Notes: generated by a model from the letters alone, not told the origin. A DNA stretch of 64,000 nt from Methylomonas sp. LL1 (GCF_015711015.1 NZ_CP064653.1:682001-746000); one strand, 5' to 3'. Counted from the first letter of the stretch, positions 35,689-43,328 are shown. Translations and numbers: made by a program.

Positions 35689-36279
35689 ATGAATTCAAAG
35701 CCAAAGCCAATTCAGATAAGGCTGCCTCAAGACCTTGAGGACTCACTGCGGTATGTGGCATACAAGACTAGGAGCACCTTGAATTCCGTGGTGATCGAGT
35801 GCTTGAAAGAATACCTACCGACTGTAAGTCAACTGGATCTAGCCGTCTACGACGGCATGAGCCATTTCTATCAATCGGAGGACCAGCTCTGTAGGGACGC
35901 GAATGGGCATCTAGGTCGCTATCAAAAAGCTGTTCAGCTTCAACTCGAACTAGTCATGCAGCTGGCGAGCTTACTGAACGCACAGGCCATCCATGCAAGT
36001 AACATGAGGGACGGACTACTAAATGGTGCCAAGCTAAAGGTGCCAGAGAACTGCGATGGGACGATTCCTGACATGCGAACTAAGAGAGGAATCTCTTCCG
36101 ACGTCCTAAACTACATGGATGCGTCAAATCTGCTCAAGAGTGAAACAGCAATTCGCAAATGCCGTAAAGAGATGGCTCGCCACCAATATGATGCCGCCGG
36201 TGAATGGGAGCAAGTCAAGGAACTGCTTCGGAGGCTAGATCAAAACAGTCAGGCACCTACTGATCCTCCTAATTGCTAA
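35689..36279 (+). CDS. Ribbon-helix-helix protein divergent from the NYN locus
   Basis: 196 aa. Residues about 6-42 (KPIQIRLPQDLEDSLRYVAYKTRSTLNSVVIECLKEYL) are an Arc/MetJ-type ribbon-helix-helix: the strand contacts DNA and two helices dimerise. The remaining 150 residues are mostly helical with no known family. It starts 100 bp from the divergent 125-aa gene, a typical position for a local repressor. It could also act as antitoxin-like regulator of the ribonuclease. Confidence 0.7.
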   Translation: MNSKPKPIQIRLPQDLEDSLRYVAYKTRSTLNSVVIECLKEYLPTVSQLDLAVYDGMSHFYQSEDQLCRDANGHLGRYQKAVQLQLELVMQLASLLNAQAIHASNMRDGLLNGAKLKVPENCDGTIPDMRTKRGISSDVLNYMDASNLLKSETAIRKCRKEMARHQYDAAGEWEQVKELLRRLDQNSQAPTDPPNC

Positions 36280-36590
36280 GTGGCGTTCACCTCAGCTTGA
36301 ACAGCGGATGTTCTGGGAACTCCTTTTTTACCGTTCCATCATCAGCGCTTTAGTTACCCAATGCCGATGATGAAGCTAACACGAGCATAACGAGAATATT
36401 CGCTATACGCTGCAATCCGGCCGATCACAGCTAATTGATGAACTTCCGCTCTGGGTCGTTAGCGACTGAAATCCCGATGTTGAATTACAACTTTTGACTG
36501 TCTGGTACGTAGACGAACATATCGATGATAGTCTGTGAGATCACCAGACCATACAGACTGGTTTGCTGAAATGCAATTCCAAAGCTCGAT
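36280..36590. other. Intergenic region after the RHH gene
   Basis: 311 bp separating the RHH gene from the end of the minus-strand regulator operon. Nothing recognised: no supported gene, repeat or RNA. Confidence 0.35.
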
Positions 36591-37157
36591 TTACTTCAAC
36601 ATAAGCGCCGTGTTAGCGGAACCATGGCTTTTTGCTTCTTCTAGGTCGCATAACTGGCAAACTGGCAGAAATTTGCTCTGGTAGATAATCAGAAAGTTAT
36701 GCCGGCAACGGGGACAATATTTCAGGGCAACCTCACCCTTACGCAGGCCTCGCGCCAATATCCAGGCTTCATTGAAATTGGCCGGCCGGATTTTGCCATA
36801 GGGTCTTTCGACAGCGATATGCTCTTTGAAGGTTTTCTGGAAATAGTCCCAGGCAAATAGGATGGCAGGCACATCAAATTGCGATTGGGTGTTGACTTGA
36901 CTGGCGGCCTGGTAAATTGACAGGAATACAGTCAGGTATAGAAACGATTCGCGGGATGACGGGATGGTTGAGACTATCGGTAGTTGCCCGGACGGTGGTC
37001 GATGCAGATGAATGGCATAGTGGATATTCTTGAGTTCGTGCTGGCTAATGGTTTTGATCTGCTCTCTGACGAATGATGTTCTTAGATTGCGTTTCAGCAA
37101 TTGATAGGCAAGATAATGATCCCTGAGCCGGTCTTCGTAGGTATACCAAGTGCTCAT
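36591..37157 (-). CDS. FlhC-like transcriptional activator (SetC/AcaC type), pair 1
   Basis: 188 aa. It has an alpha-helical front, then FNEAWILARGLRKGEVALKYCPRCRHNFLIIYQSKFLPVCQLCD. The four cysteines 148, 151, 167 and 170 make the FlhC zinc site. SXT SetC and IncA/C AcaC are FlhC homologues that work with FlhD-like partners to switch on transfer genes. Here the gene follows a FlhD-like gene with a four-base overlap, so the two are co-translated. It is the last in an operon with a transglycosylase. Confidence 0.88.
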   Translation of the reverse strand: MSTWYTYEDRLRDHYLAYQLLKRNLRTSFVREQIKTISQHELKNIHYAIHLHRPPSGQLPIVSTIPSSRESFLYLTVFLSIYQAASQVNTQSQFDVPAILFAWDYFQKTFKEHIAVERPYGKIRPANFNEAWILARGLRKGEVALKYCPRCRHNFLIIYQSKFLPVCQLCDLEEAKSHGSANTALMLK

Positions 37158-37468
37158 GCGGCATTCCCAGAACCGGTGATTAACATGAGCAAGTCACGCG
37201 CCTGGTATTCACAAGCCAGTTTGTCATCCGCCGGTTGTTCGCTCAGCAGATAGCGACTCCAATAGTTGGCATTGAAACGCGGGGTAAACGCCACGCATTC
37301 GCGCCGAGCGATTTCTCGGATCTTCTGAACGGGTAATTTTTTCAGGATGGCCACGGCTTCTGGCGTCAAGCCCAAACTAAACATGGCTTTTTGTTCCTGA
37401 CCGGCCAATACCATTTCCCGTGCCAACATCAAATAATCTAATTGCAGTTGATAGAGACTTTCCTCCAT
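37154..37468 (-). CDS. FlhD-like transcriptional activator (SetD/AcaD type), pair 1
   Basis: 104 aa. LYQLQLDYLMLAREMVLAGQEQKAMFSLGLTPEAVAILKKLPVQKIREIARRECVAFTPRFN is the helical FlhD core used for dimerisation and FlhC binding, and the C-terminal helices complete it. Overlap with the FlhC-like gene downstream supports a heteromeric complex. It starts two bases after the transglycosylase stop, so all three genes form one transcript. Confidence 0.85.
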   Translation of the reverse strand: MEESLYQLQLDYLMLAREMVLAGQEQKAMFSLGLTPEAVAILKKLPVQKIREIARRECVAFTPRFNANYWSRYLLSEQPADDKLACEYQARDLLMLITGSGNAA

Positions 37469-37469
37469 A

Positions 37470-38099
37470 TCAAATTACCTGCCTGACGTGGTCGGCGATG
37501 GCCATGACGCTTTGTCCGTAGGCGACAGCGGCTTCCACATTGTTCCAACTATAGTAGCGGCCAATGCCTAAGGCCAAATCGTGCGGAGCCGACCGAATCG
37601 CTGTGGTTAACAGTTCGGCGCCGATTTGCACATTGGTCATCGGATCCAGTAATTGCGCCGGTGTGCTCACTCGGTGACCATGCCAGCGCAAATTGATTTG
37701 CATCAACCCCACATCGATCAGACGATTGCCTTCGTCGAGCGATTGTTTGAGCAAGGCCTGGGCCTCTCGCCGCGATGCAGGCATCAAGGCTTTTCCTGAT
37801 TTATTCAGCGCCCAGGGCCAGGGTTTAACCGATGCAGGATCGGCATCGTTGGCGGATTCTTTTAATGCCACCGCATACAGAATGTAGGGGTCCAGTTGGT
37901 GCTGTTTGGCAATCCGCCACCAAAGGGTGTTTTGTAGTTTCTGCGCGGGGATAACCGCATGTGCCTGCTTGCTGCCGCCATTGGCTAAACAAGAGGTACT
38001 GGCGAATAGAACGCTCAGCAAAATCGGTAGTGGACAGAGACGTTTCCGATTGACGGCGCAAAACCATCGGATTCCGGATTTCAAATCGACATTGTGCAT
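37470..38099 (-). CDS. Lytic transglycosylase (SLT domain)
   Basis: 209 aa with a signal peptide (LCPLPILLSVLFASTSCLA). The SLT core contains QLDPYILYAVALKESANDADPA with the catalytic Glu in KESA, then IDVGLMQINLRWHG and MTNVQIGAELLTTAI, the usual GLMQIN motif. It opens local gaps in peptidoglycan so that transfer machinery can cross. It is the first gene in the operon with FlhD- and FlhC-like activators. It is intact and could also act in cell-wall remodelling unrelated to transfer. Confidence 0.9.
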   Translation of the reverse strand: MHNVDLKSGIRWFCAVNRKRLCPLPILLSVLFASTSCLANGGSKQAHAVIPAQKLQNTLWWRIAKQHQLDPYILYAVALKESANDADPASVKPWPWALNKSGKALMPASRREAQALLKQSLDEGNRLIDVGLMQINLRWHGHRVSTPAQLLDPMTNVQIGAELLTTAIRSAPHDLALGIGRYYSWNNVEAAVAYGQSVMAIADHVRQVI

Positions 38100-38408
38100 G
38101 GCAGCGTTGACTCGTAAGGTTGAACCGAGTCTACTGAAAAATTCAATGCTGTACGTGTTCGAAAAAGGCCCATTTTGAGCCTAATTACTGAAGCTTATTC
38201 CCGCTAAAGAAATAATTCGTTGGCAGTACAGTCGGTTACAGATTGTCAATCACTTTTATTGCTCAATCACGGACTGCGACCTTGCCACGCCTTGTCTCGC
38301 AAGGCTTTGCGCGGAAAGTGACCCAAAAACACCCACTTTGCGCGCGTGACGCTTACAACGCTAACCTCGTAGCATGGCCCCATGTCGTTATCAACCAGGG
38401 AGCATTGC
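38100..38408. promoter_or_regulatory. Divergent promoter region between transglycosylase and second FlhD-like gene
   Basis: A 309-bp gap with genes reading outward on both sides. It holds GGCCCATTTTGAGCC at 38167-38181, an imperfect palindrome 68 bp before the transglycosylase start. A shorter relative, GCCCCATTTTTCC, occurs before alpA at 40512-40524. These could be binding sites for one of the activators encoded here. No gene is supported. Confidence 0.4.
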
Positions 38409-38693
38409 ATGGCTACGTTAGAAGAAGATCTGACCCATCTGAATTTTCAGTATTTGCTGCTATTCAGAGAATGTGCCCGCAGCAACGTCATGGAAGCCGC
38501 TTGGCGGTTTGGTGTTGATGCGGAAGTGGTCAGCCGAGTGGCAGATCTATCACTGGAAATCCTCAAAGAACAGGCGGCGATCAATCGCGCCGTCATCAGC
38601 TTGTTGCCGCTAGGCCATCATCCTGTTTCAGCCGCATCTTATGCGGCCTTGCTCGTCCATGATTCATTGGATCAGGGTGGGCATCATGAATAA
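38409..38693 (+). CDS. FlhD-like protein, pair 2
   Basis: 94 aa from ATG 38409 (MATLEEDLTHLNFQYLLLFRECARSNVMEAAWRFGVDAEVVSRVADLSLEILKEQA). The helical layout and the LNFQYLLLFRECARS block parallel the FlhD-like protein of pair 1. It overlaps the next gene by eight bases (ATGAATAA). It reads opposite to pair 1, across a shared promoter region. Similarity was judged by eye; no alignment score is available. Confidence 0.65.
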   Translation: MATLEEDLTHLNFQYLLLFRECARSNVMEAAWRFGVDAEVVSRVADLSLEILKEQAAINRAVISLLPLGHHPVSAASYAALLVHDSLDQGGHHE

Positions 38694-39312
38694 CGGTGGC
38701 TTCGTCGACTTGTCGCATTTTGGTGTCGAACTGATGTTGGCTAAAAATCTGTTCAATCTGGGCGCCCGAACGCCGATCGTTTGCGCTCTTTGCGGTATCA
38801 AACGGAAAGCGGCGAACCGGATTTACTGGCTTGCGCACCGGCAAGCACCCATCAAAGGCATGCTGCCATGGGATCCGCAATGGATTGAGCGATCGACCGT
38901 CAATAATCTGCATGCTTCGATTTTCTTGGGATTGATTCACGATTATGTGCCTGAGCATTACGATGGCATCGCGTATGGGCAGCAGTTTTGCGATGCATAT
39001 GCGTTGTACTGCCGCATCGTCGCCCATAATCCAAAGCCCAGCCATCGAGAGTCAGCATCAGAACACCATAGAGTGCTGGACATCAATCGGGCATGGCAAC
39101 TGACGCAACAATTGCGTGCCTCCACCTTGCGTTTTGTGACGTGCCTGACGTGTCATGCCCGGCACTTGTGCCTCCATCAAGTTACTCAACGGCCTATCCA
39201 TTGTCCAGTTTGCCAAACCCAAACAGGCATTAGGCGTCGGCAATCTCGTGTTTTGCGAACATTTTCACAAAATGCGCACAAAACTTCGGCGATATGTCTT
39301 GGCCGCTACTAA
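38686..39312 (+). CDS. FlhC-like protein, pair 2
   Basis: 208 aa from ATG 38686. The C-terminal part reads RASTLRFVTCLTCHARHLCLHQVTQRPIHCPVCQTQ, a CxxC pair at 153/156 and another at 173/176 as in FlhC. An additional CALC occurs at about 33-36. The FlhC-like spacing and its position behind a FlhD-like gene support assignment as a second activator pair. The tail is longer and basic. Confidence 0.7.
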   Translation: MNNGGFVDLSHFGVELMLAKNLFNLGARTPIVCALCGIKRKAANRIYWLAHRQAPIKGMLPWDPQWIERSTVNNLHASIFLGLIHDYVPEHYDGIAYGQQFCDAYALYCRIVAHNPKPSHRESASEHHRVLDINRAWQLTQQLRASTLRFVTCLTCHARHLCLHQVTQRPIHCPVCQTQTGIRRRQSRVLRTFSQNAHKTSAICLGRY

Positions 39313-39330
39313 CGACCAAGGAGAGTCTTT

Positions 39331-39921
39331 ATGTACTTATTCGTTCAATCTATCAATGCTCGAACAAGACTGGATGCGGCGGAAGGAAAAAATTTAGCCC
39401 ATCTGGCGCGAGAATGCTTTTTCAATCATCAACCCTTAACCCTCGATTTTGTGAATGTTGGGCAAGTGTCGCAGGCTTTTTGCCAGGCGCTATTGTGCCC
39501 CTTAACGAACGAATTCGGCGCCGACTTTTTGAGTCAATGGCTGCAGCTAAAAAACCTGTCAGCCGAAGTCAATGGCGTCATGCGGTCTGCCCTCGGCGAA
39601 CTGGATGACTATTTCGCTGGCTTGGAGCGCGCACAGGCTCAGGCCACTGATCAGGAAATCGTGTCATTGAACAGTCTATGGCTTATCAAAGCTCGCGAGC
39701 TTTGCCGCGATAAACCGTTATGCGCCAGATACATATTGGGCATTACTGATCAGGATTTGCGCCAAGCCATCGGACGCTTGTCGCTGGAAGATATTGAGCA
39801 TATTGCCCAGTCTGGCTGGTTATGCTTTGCGCCCAGGATGCCGAATCATTTGTTTACGCAGCTCAATACCAAACAGCGTAACGGTATTGATGTTTTGTTG
39901 ACATTAAGCGGTAGCGAGTAA
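39331..39921 (+). CDS. STAS-like (DUF4325-type)/FlhD-like fusion protein, pair 3
   Basis: 196 aa. Residues about 17-95 (GKNLAHLARECFF, LTLDFVNVGQVSQAFCQALL, WLQLKNLSAEVNGVMRSAL) look like a STAS-type DUF4325 module, which usually interacts with kinases or signals. Residues about 115-180 (SLWLIKARELCRDKPLCARYILGITDQDLRQAIGRLSLEDIEHIAQSGWLCFAP) look like the FlhD-like core of pair 1. The gene lies 18 bp after pair 2 and before a third FlhC-like gene. The fusion is unusual. The domain boundary is approximate. Confidence 0.65.
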   Translation: MYLFVQSINARTRLDAAEGKNLAHLARECFFNHQPLTLDFVNVGQVSQAFCQALLCPLTNEFGADFLSQWLQLKNLSAEVNGVMRSALGELDDYFAGLERAQAQATDQEIVSLNSLWLIKARELCRDKPLCARYILGITDQDLRQAIGRLSLEDIEHIAQSGWLCFAPRMPNHLFTQLNTKQRNGIDVLLTLSGSE

Positions 39922-39935
39922 TGGAGGCAAAAAGG

Positions 39936-40418
39936 ATGATCAAAAGACTAAAACAGTATGAATTGACTGTTCAATTGATTCAGCGCCAAGCCAGAATTGC
40001 AGTCATTATTAGGGAAACCGCTGTTCCTAAAGACTTGATAAAAGCAGCCTATAAAGAGCTGCTTGGACGCCCTGGCAATCCCGGCCCGATCAAGGAGTCG
40101 ATTCGTGGACTGACACACAACGTGAAACGTTATAAAGAAGCCACGCTCTTCGCCAAGCTGTTCCGATCAATTGAAACCGAAAATATCCAGGGTGGCATCG
40201 ATAACGTCATCCAGGCATTCGACTTTTTCAAAATGTCCTTGCCCGATAGCAGCCTGGATTTCACCACGGCGTGGTTGGTGGCGCGAGACCTGAGGAATAA
40301 GCAGTTGCGGTTGATTACGTGCCATCAGTGCTGTTCGCCCGTATTGATAATCGTGGGTAGTGAAAAATCATTAGAGCGGTGTTGCGTTTGTAGAACCGCT
40401 GTAAAAACCGAGCCTTAG
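39936..40418 (+). CDS. FlhC-like protein, pair 3
   Basis: 160 aa; start at 39936 because GGAGG is eight bases upstream. An earlier ATG at 39921 overlaps the previous stop. The tail RLITCHQCCSPVLIIVGSEKSLERCCVCRTA has two Cys pairs (129/132 and 149/152) as in FlhC, and SLDFTTAWLVARDLRNKQLRL parallels the pair 1 AWILARGLRKGEVAL region. With the STAS-FlhD-like gene it forms a third activator pair. Confidence 0.7.
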   Translation: MIKRLKQYELTVQLIQRQARIAVIIRETAVPKDLIKAAYKELLGRPGNPGPIKESIRGLTHNVKRYKEATLFAKLFRSIETENIQGGIDNVIQAFDFFKMSLPDSSLDFTTAWLVARDLRNKQLRLITCHQCCSPVLIIVGSEKSLERCCVCRTAVKTEP

Positions 40419-40546
40419 ATTCTGTATTTATAACATTCGATGTTCAGAGTCGACCAATCGCTTTTTAGAATAAAGGATTGGTCGACTGGCTGACTTGAAA
40501 TAAGGACTATCGCCCCATTTTTCCAATGATTATGAGGTTAATAAAC

Positions 40547-40789
40547 ATGAGTAAATTGCCCGAAACTGGTTTTCTGCGTTTGAAACAAATTATTGGTGAT
40601 CCAAAGGCCAATCCGCCCATTTATGGATTGCTGCCCATGAGTAAATCATCCTGGTGGGATGGCATCAAAAAAGGCATCTTTCCTAAGCCGATCAAAATGG
40701 GCCCCAATATGACCGCCTGGCGGGTCGAGGATATTGCCCAGCTCATTGCGCGTTTAGGTGCTCAATGCACCGGCAACGCTGATGCCTGA
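40547..40789 (+). CDS. AlpA-type transcriptional regulator
   Basis: 80 aa from ATG 40547. FLRLKQIIGDPKANPPIYGLLPMSKSSWWDGIKKGIFPKPIKMGPNMTAWRVEDIAQLIARL is the AlpA/MerR-like winged helix in which a Ser-Ser-Trp turn binds DNA. AlpA regulators activate excision of P4-type satellite elements. It is followed by a co-translated gene and by broken remnants of a DUF927-type protein and a recombinase, typical of the end of an integrative element. Confidence 0.9.
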   Translation: MSKLPETGFLRLKQIIGDPKANPPIYGLLPMSKSSWWDGIKKGIFPKPIKMGPNMTAWRVEDIAQLIARLGAQCTGNADA

Positions 40790-41171
40790 TCAACGATTGC
40801 CGTTGCCGCCGTTTGGCATAGAGCTGATCGCCAGACTGCAATCCGCTTCGCCGCCTTGGCCGATTGTGATCTGCTTTGGTCGTGATTCCTGGCAGCGCGC
40901 CCGGCAGTGGCAAGGCAATCCCACCGTATGGGCACTGATATGTCCTTCTAACTCGGCATTGATCCAGTATCGTTGGCCTGTACTGGGCCTGATGTTAATC
41001 GTCGACTGGCAACCTGATCAGGCCGCCGGTCATGATGACGTGATGGCACTGGTCAAGGTGCTGCTCGGTTACGGCGCAGAACGGGTTGCCGTCTGGCCAA
41101 GCGATGTGGATTTCAGTCAACCCGCGTTTGATTACGATTCTGGTCGGCTCGTGGGCCAGCGATGGGCGTAG
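40782..41171 (+). CDS. Hypothetical protein co-translated with AlpA
   Basis: 129 aa from ATG 40782, overlapping the alpA stop by eight bases. It shows PFGIELIARLQSASPPWPIVICFGRDSWQRARQWQG and YRWPVLGLMLIVDWQPDQA, then VKVLLGYGAERVAVWPSD. It has no named fold. Similar small proteins sit between AlpA and a DUF927/primase gene in satellite islands, and here the DUF927 remnant follows. Exact function unknown. Confidence 0.6.
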   Translation: MPDQRLPLPPFGIELIARLQSASPPWPIVICFGRDSWQRARQWQGNPTVWALICPSNSALIQYRWPVLGLMLIVDWQPDQAAGHDDVMALVKVLLGYGAERVAVWPSDVDFSQPAFDYDSGRLVGQRWA

Positions 41172-41373
41172 GTGCGTGACGAGATTGTGGTGTATCGACT
41201 GGAGGATGGTAGGGGATGACTAACGTAAATACTGATTCTTAACTCATTCTGGAGGAAACGGTCGATGACGGTTTTGCTTTGGTATCCAGCATAGAGCGAT
41301 TTTTGTTTGCACAGTTGTCGTCCGCCGATTTGGCCGAGATCCGGAAAGCGCGTCAGGCAACAGGTACTGAAAT

Positions 41374-41688
41374 TTGATGTGGATACGGCCCCTTATCAGC
41401 ATAGGAGGGCAACCGCTTTACCAAAAAACCGACGATCCCAACCGCCTGCACGGCGAGCGTTCCGGTTGTTGGCGCCAAACCGAACAAGGTCGGCAATGGT
41501 TGTTCAGCACAGCCGGTTTTAAAAAAGCGATTGGCCATGCCGATCTGGCACTGGCCGTCAAATTGCTGATTGGCCAAGGCATTCTGAAATCCGGTCCCAA
41601 CCCGAAAAAGCATGTCACTCAGGTCAAGGTTCACGGAGGCTCGGGTTGGTTTTACGTGATTCAATTTGATGACGACTATGTTAGCTGA
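41374..41688 (+). pseudogene. DUF927-type protein, C-terminal remnant
   Basis: A frame without a credible start (GGQPLYQKTDDPNRLHGERSG, then WRQTEQGRQWLFSTAGFKKAIGHADLALAVKLLIGQGILKSG, ending GWFYVIQFDDDYVS). This matches the last part of DUF927 helicase/primase-like proteins from satellite elements. The large front of about 500 residues is gone, with only debris between 41220 and 41370. Deletion in the element end is likely. Confidence 0.5.
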
Positions 41689-41879
41689 TGTGATCCGGCA
41701 TTATCTGGTCGAGACGGCCGACGAGCGGTCTCAGTCGGACGATCAACACCTCGCAACGTAAAGTGAAAATGTTTCAGCGGTAACTCCGGTGTTACCCGAT
41801 CCTGCATCGGTAATACCGCCACAACCCGCGCTAGAAGTGGCCGTAACACCTCAAAATAACGAATACCAACAAAACAACG

Positions 41880-42155
41880 TCAACAAGCTCGACACTCAGG
41901 GGCAGATCCAGTTTCAACATCTTTCAACAGCTGTTGTAATGAAACTCGATCATCGATTCGCATACCACTTTTACCGGCATCGGTGTAGGTTCGTATGATC
42001 TCAATATCATGACGAGCGGCGTATTCGCGGATTTTGTCAGACTGATTTTCTGTGGAGTACTGCTGGTGCTCGGTCGACATTCGCACATATTTCACCGCGC
42101 GTAATTTGACGAACGTTTCTGGGCGTTCTTCGTTGGATTCAATTTGATTTATCAA
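41880..42155 (-). pseudogene. Serine recombinase, truncated N-terminal part
   Basis: 91 aa. AVKYVRMSTEHQQYSTENQSDKIREYAARHDIEIIRTYTDAGKSGMRIDDRVSLQQLLKDVETGSA is the start of a large serine recombinase; Ser27 in YVRMS is the catalytic nucleophile. The frame then leaves the family after ETGSA and stops, so the remaining catalytic and DNA-binding parts are missing. Such enzymes integrate or excise elements, so this one cannot now do so. Confidence 0.75.
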
Positions 42156-42306
42156 ACCTGATGATCCCCAATCGATTGAAAATTAGGCTCTCGCTAAGCC
42201 ACTTACGGACCGGAGCTATCTTCTAAACAGGGACAGCCAAATCCAGGGTTTACCAAGAGCGAACTGACAATACGGTATATGAATCAGGATTGGTTTGCCG
42301 ATCAAG

Positions 42307-42762
42307 TCATCTCTTTGCAATGCCGGCCTTTGGTTGGCATTCGCAACCATGTACCGTAATCTCTACGGTCCAAACGTCCGTCTTTGCAATATTGGCGTCT
42401 GTCACCAAACTGAGTCTGTAAATCCCGGAAGGCAGCAGTTTCGCTGGAGTTAACGCGTCCATATTTGCAATTCGATTATTCCTGGCTTTGGCGTTGCGTG
42501 TCCGTTGCAAAGAACGATTACGATCAGCATACTTTGGATGAGATTCACGGTATTGACACCAATAATCGGGATTGCGCTCTATCCACGATTGTTGAGCCCG
42601 TTGTTGGTTCTCTTGATAATCAGGGTCTGTCTTCAGTTTGTTGCGGTGCCATTGTCGTTTGCGATGCTGTTGGCACGAAGGCGTCGAACAATAGGTTTGC
42701 AGTGGATCTTGTGGACATGGTTGAAAAGATTGGCCGCAAGCGAGGCATTGTTTAATCGCCAT
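42307..42762 (-). CDS. Hypothetical zinc-finger-like protein next to the broken recombinase
   Basis: 151 aa from ATG 42762 (MAIKQCLACGQSFQPCPQDPLQTYCSTPSCQQHRKRQWHRNKLKTD). Cys pairs (CLAC, CxTPSCQQH) look like a metal-binding finger, followed by basic RNPDYWCQYRESHPKYADRNRSLQRTRNAKARNNR. The same shape occurs next to serine recombinases in other elements. It would be a DNA- or RNA-contacting protein. The family name is unknown to me. Confidence 0.6.
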   Translation of the reverse strand: MAIKQCLACGQSFQPCPQDPLQTYCSTPSCQQHRKRQWHRNKLKTDPDYQENQQRAQQSWIERNPDYWCQYRESHPKYADRNRSLQRTRNAKARNNRIANMDALTPAKLLPSGIYRLSLVTDANIAKTDVWTVEITVHGCECQPKAGIAKR

Positions 42763-42820
42763 CGAAGGCTCCCTACACAAAATGCGTATTGAGCCCAATT
42801 AAATGAGTTAAAAGGCTGAA

Positions 42821-42980
42821 ACTCGATGTTCAAGTTTTTAATTCTTGACTTTATAGAACGCCACAAAATCAGGCCTTGCAGCCATGATCACTACCATGTA
42901 ACGCCTGACGCTGTTAATGGAAACACCTTAATTTATCTGGGTTCGCTTCAGTCAAGCTGAAAAAACTTGAACATCGAGTG
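42821..42980. repeat. 160-bp segment bounded by 19-bp inverted repeats
   Basis: ACTCGATGTTCAAGTTTTT at 42821-42839 and its complement at 42962-42980 are identical over 19 bp (20 bp if the outer T-run is extended). The segment has no gene. It could be an attachment region, a regulatory pair or a small mobile repeat upstream of the 42307-42762 gene. Confidence 0.5.
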
Positions 42981-43186
42981 AAATAAGGCTTGGCTTGATT
43001 GAATTTTTGCTGATGTAGTAGCTGTGACTTTGTTACGGCAGGATACTAATAACTTTGCGCGCTTTGACTCAAATCATGCGCGGAGTCGACAAATGGCTGA
43101 TAATGATCCTGTATAAAATAACGCCGACTGAAATGGAATCAGTGATGGTTATTAGAATCAAAAGTAGGGTAGGGAGTAGGGTAGAA

Positions 43187-43228
43187 AAAATTAAGGCCTT
43201 GATAAATCGTTATTTATCAAGGCCTTAA
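43187..43228 (-). terminator. Rho-independent terminator of tRNA-Ser
   Basis: On the minus strand, AAGGCCTTGATAAAT and its complement form a perfect 15-bp stem with a four-base loop, followed by AATTTTTT. It lies just downstream of the tRNA gene. Confidence 0.85.
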
Positions 43229-43238
43229 CTATAAATAA

Positions 43239-43328
43239 TGGCGGAGAGCTAGGGATTCGAACCCCAGGAAGGGATAAACCTTCAACGGTTTTCAAGACCG
43301 CCGCTTTCGACCGCTCAGCCAGCTCTCC
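43239..43328 (-). tRNA. tRNA-Ser (UGA anticodon)
   Basis: Minus strand, GGAGAGC acceptor stem at both ends, CCA encoded (43239-43241), TTCGAATCC T-arm and a long variable arm typical of serine tRNA. The anticodon loop reads CTTGAAA with anticodon TGA. tRNA genes are common integration sites, and the mobile region ends within 500 bp of this one. Confidence 0.95.

Noticed and set aside
41220-41350. Frame DGFALVSSIERFLFAQL before the DUF927 remnant
   Set aside because: Ends early and lacks a start; perhaps part of the same decayed gene but not reliably joined.
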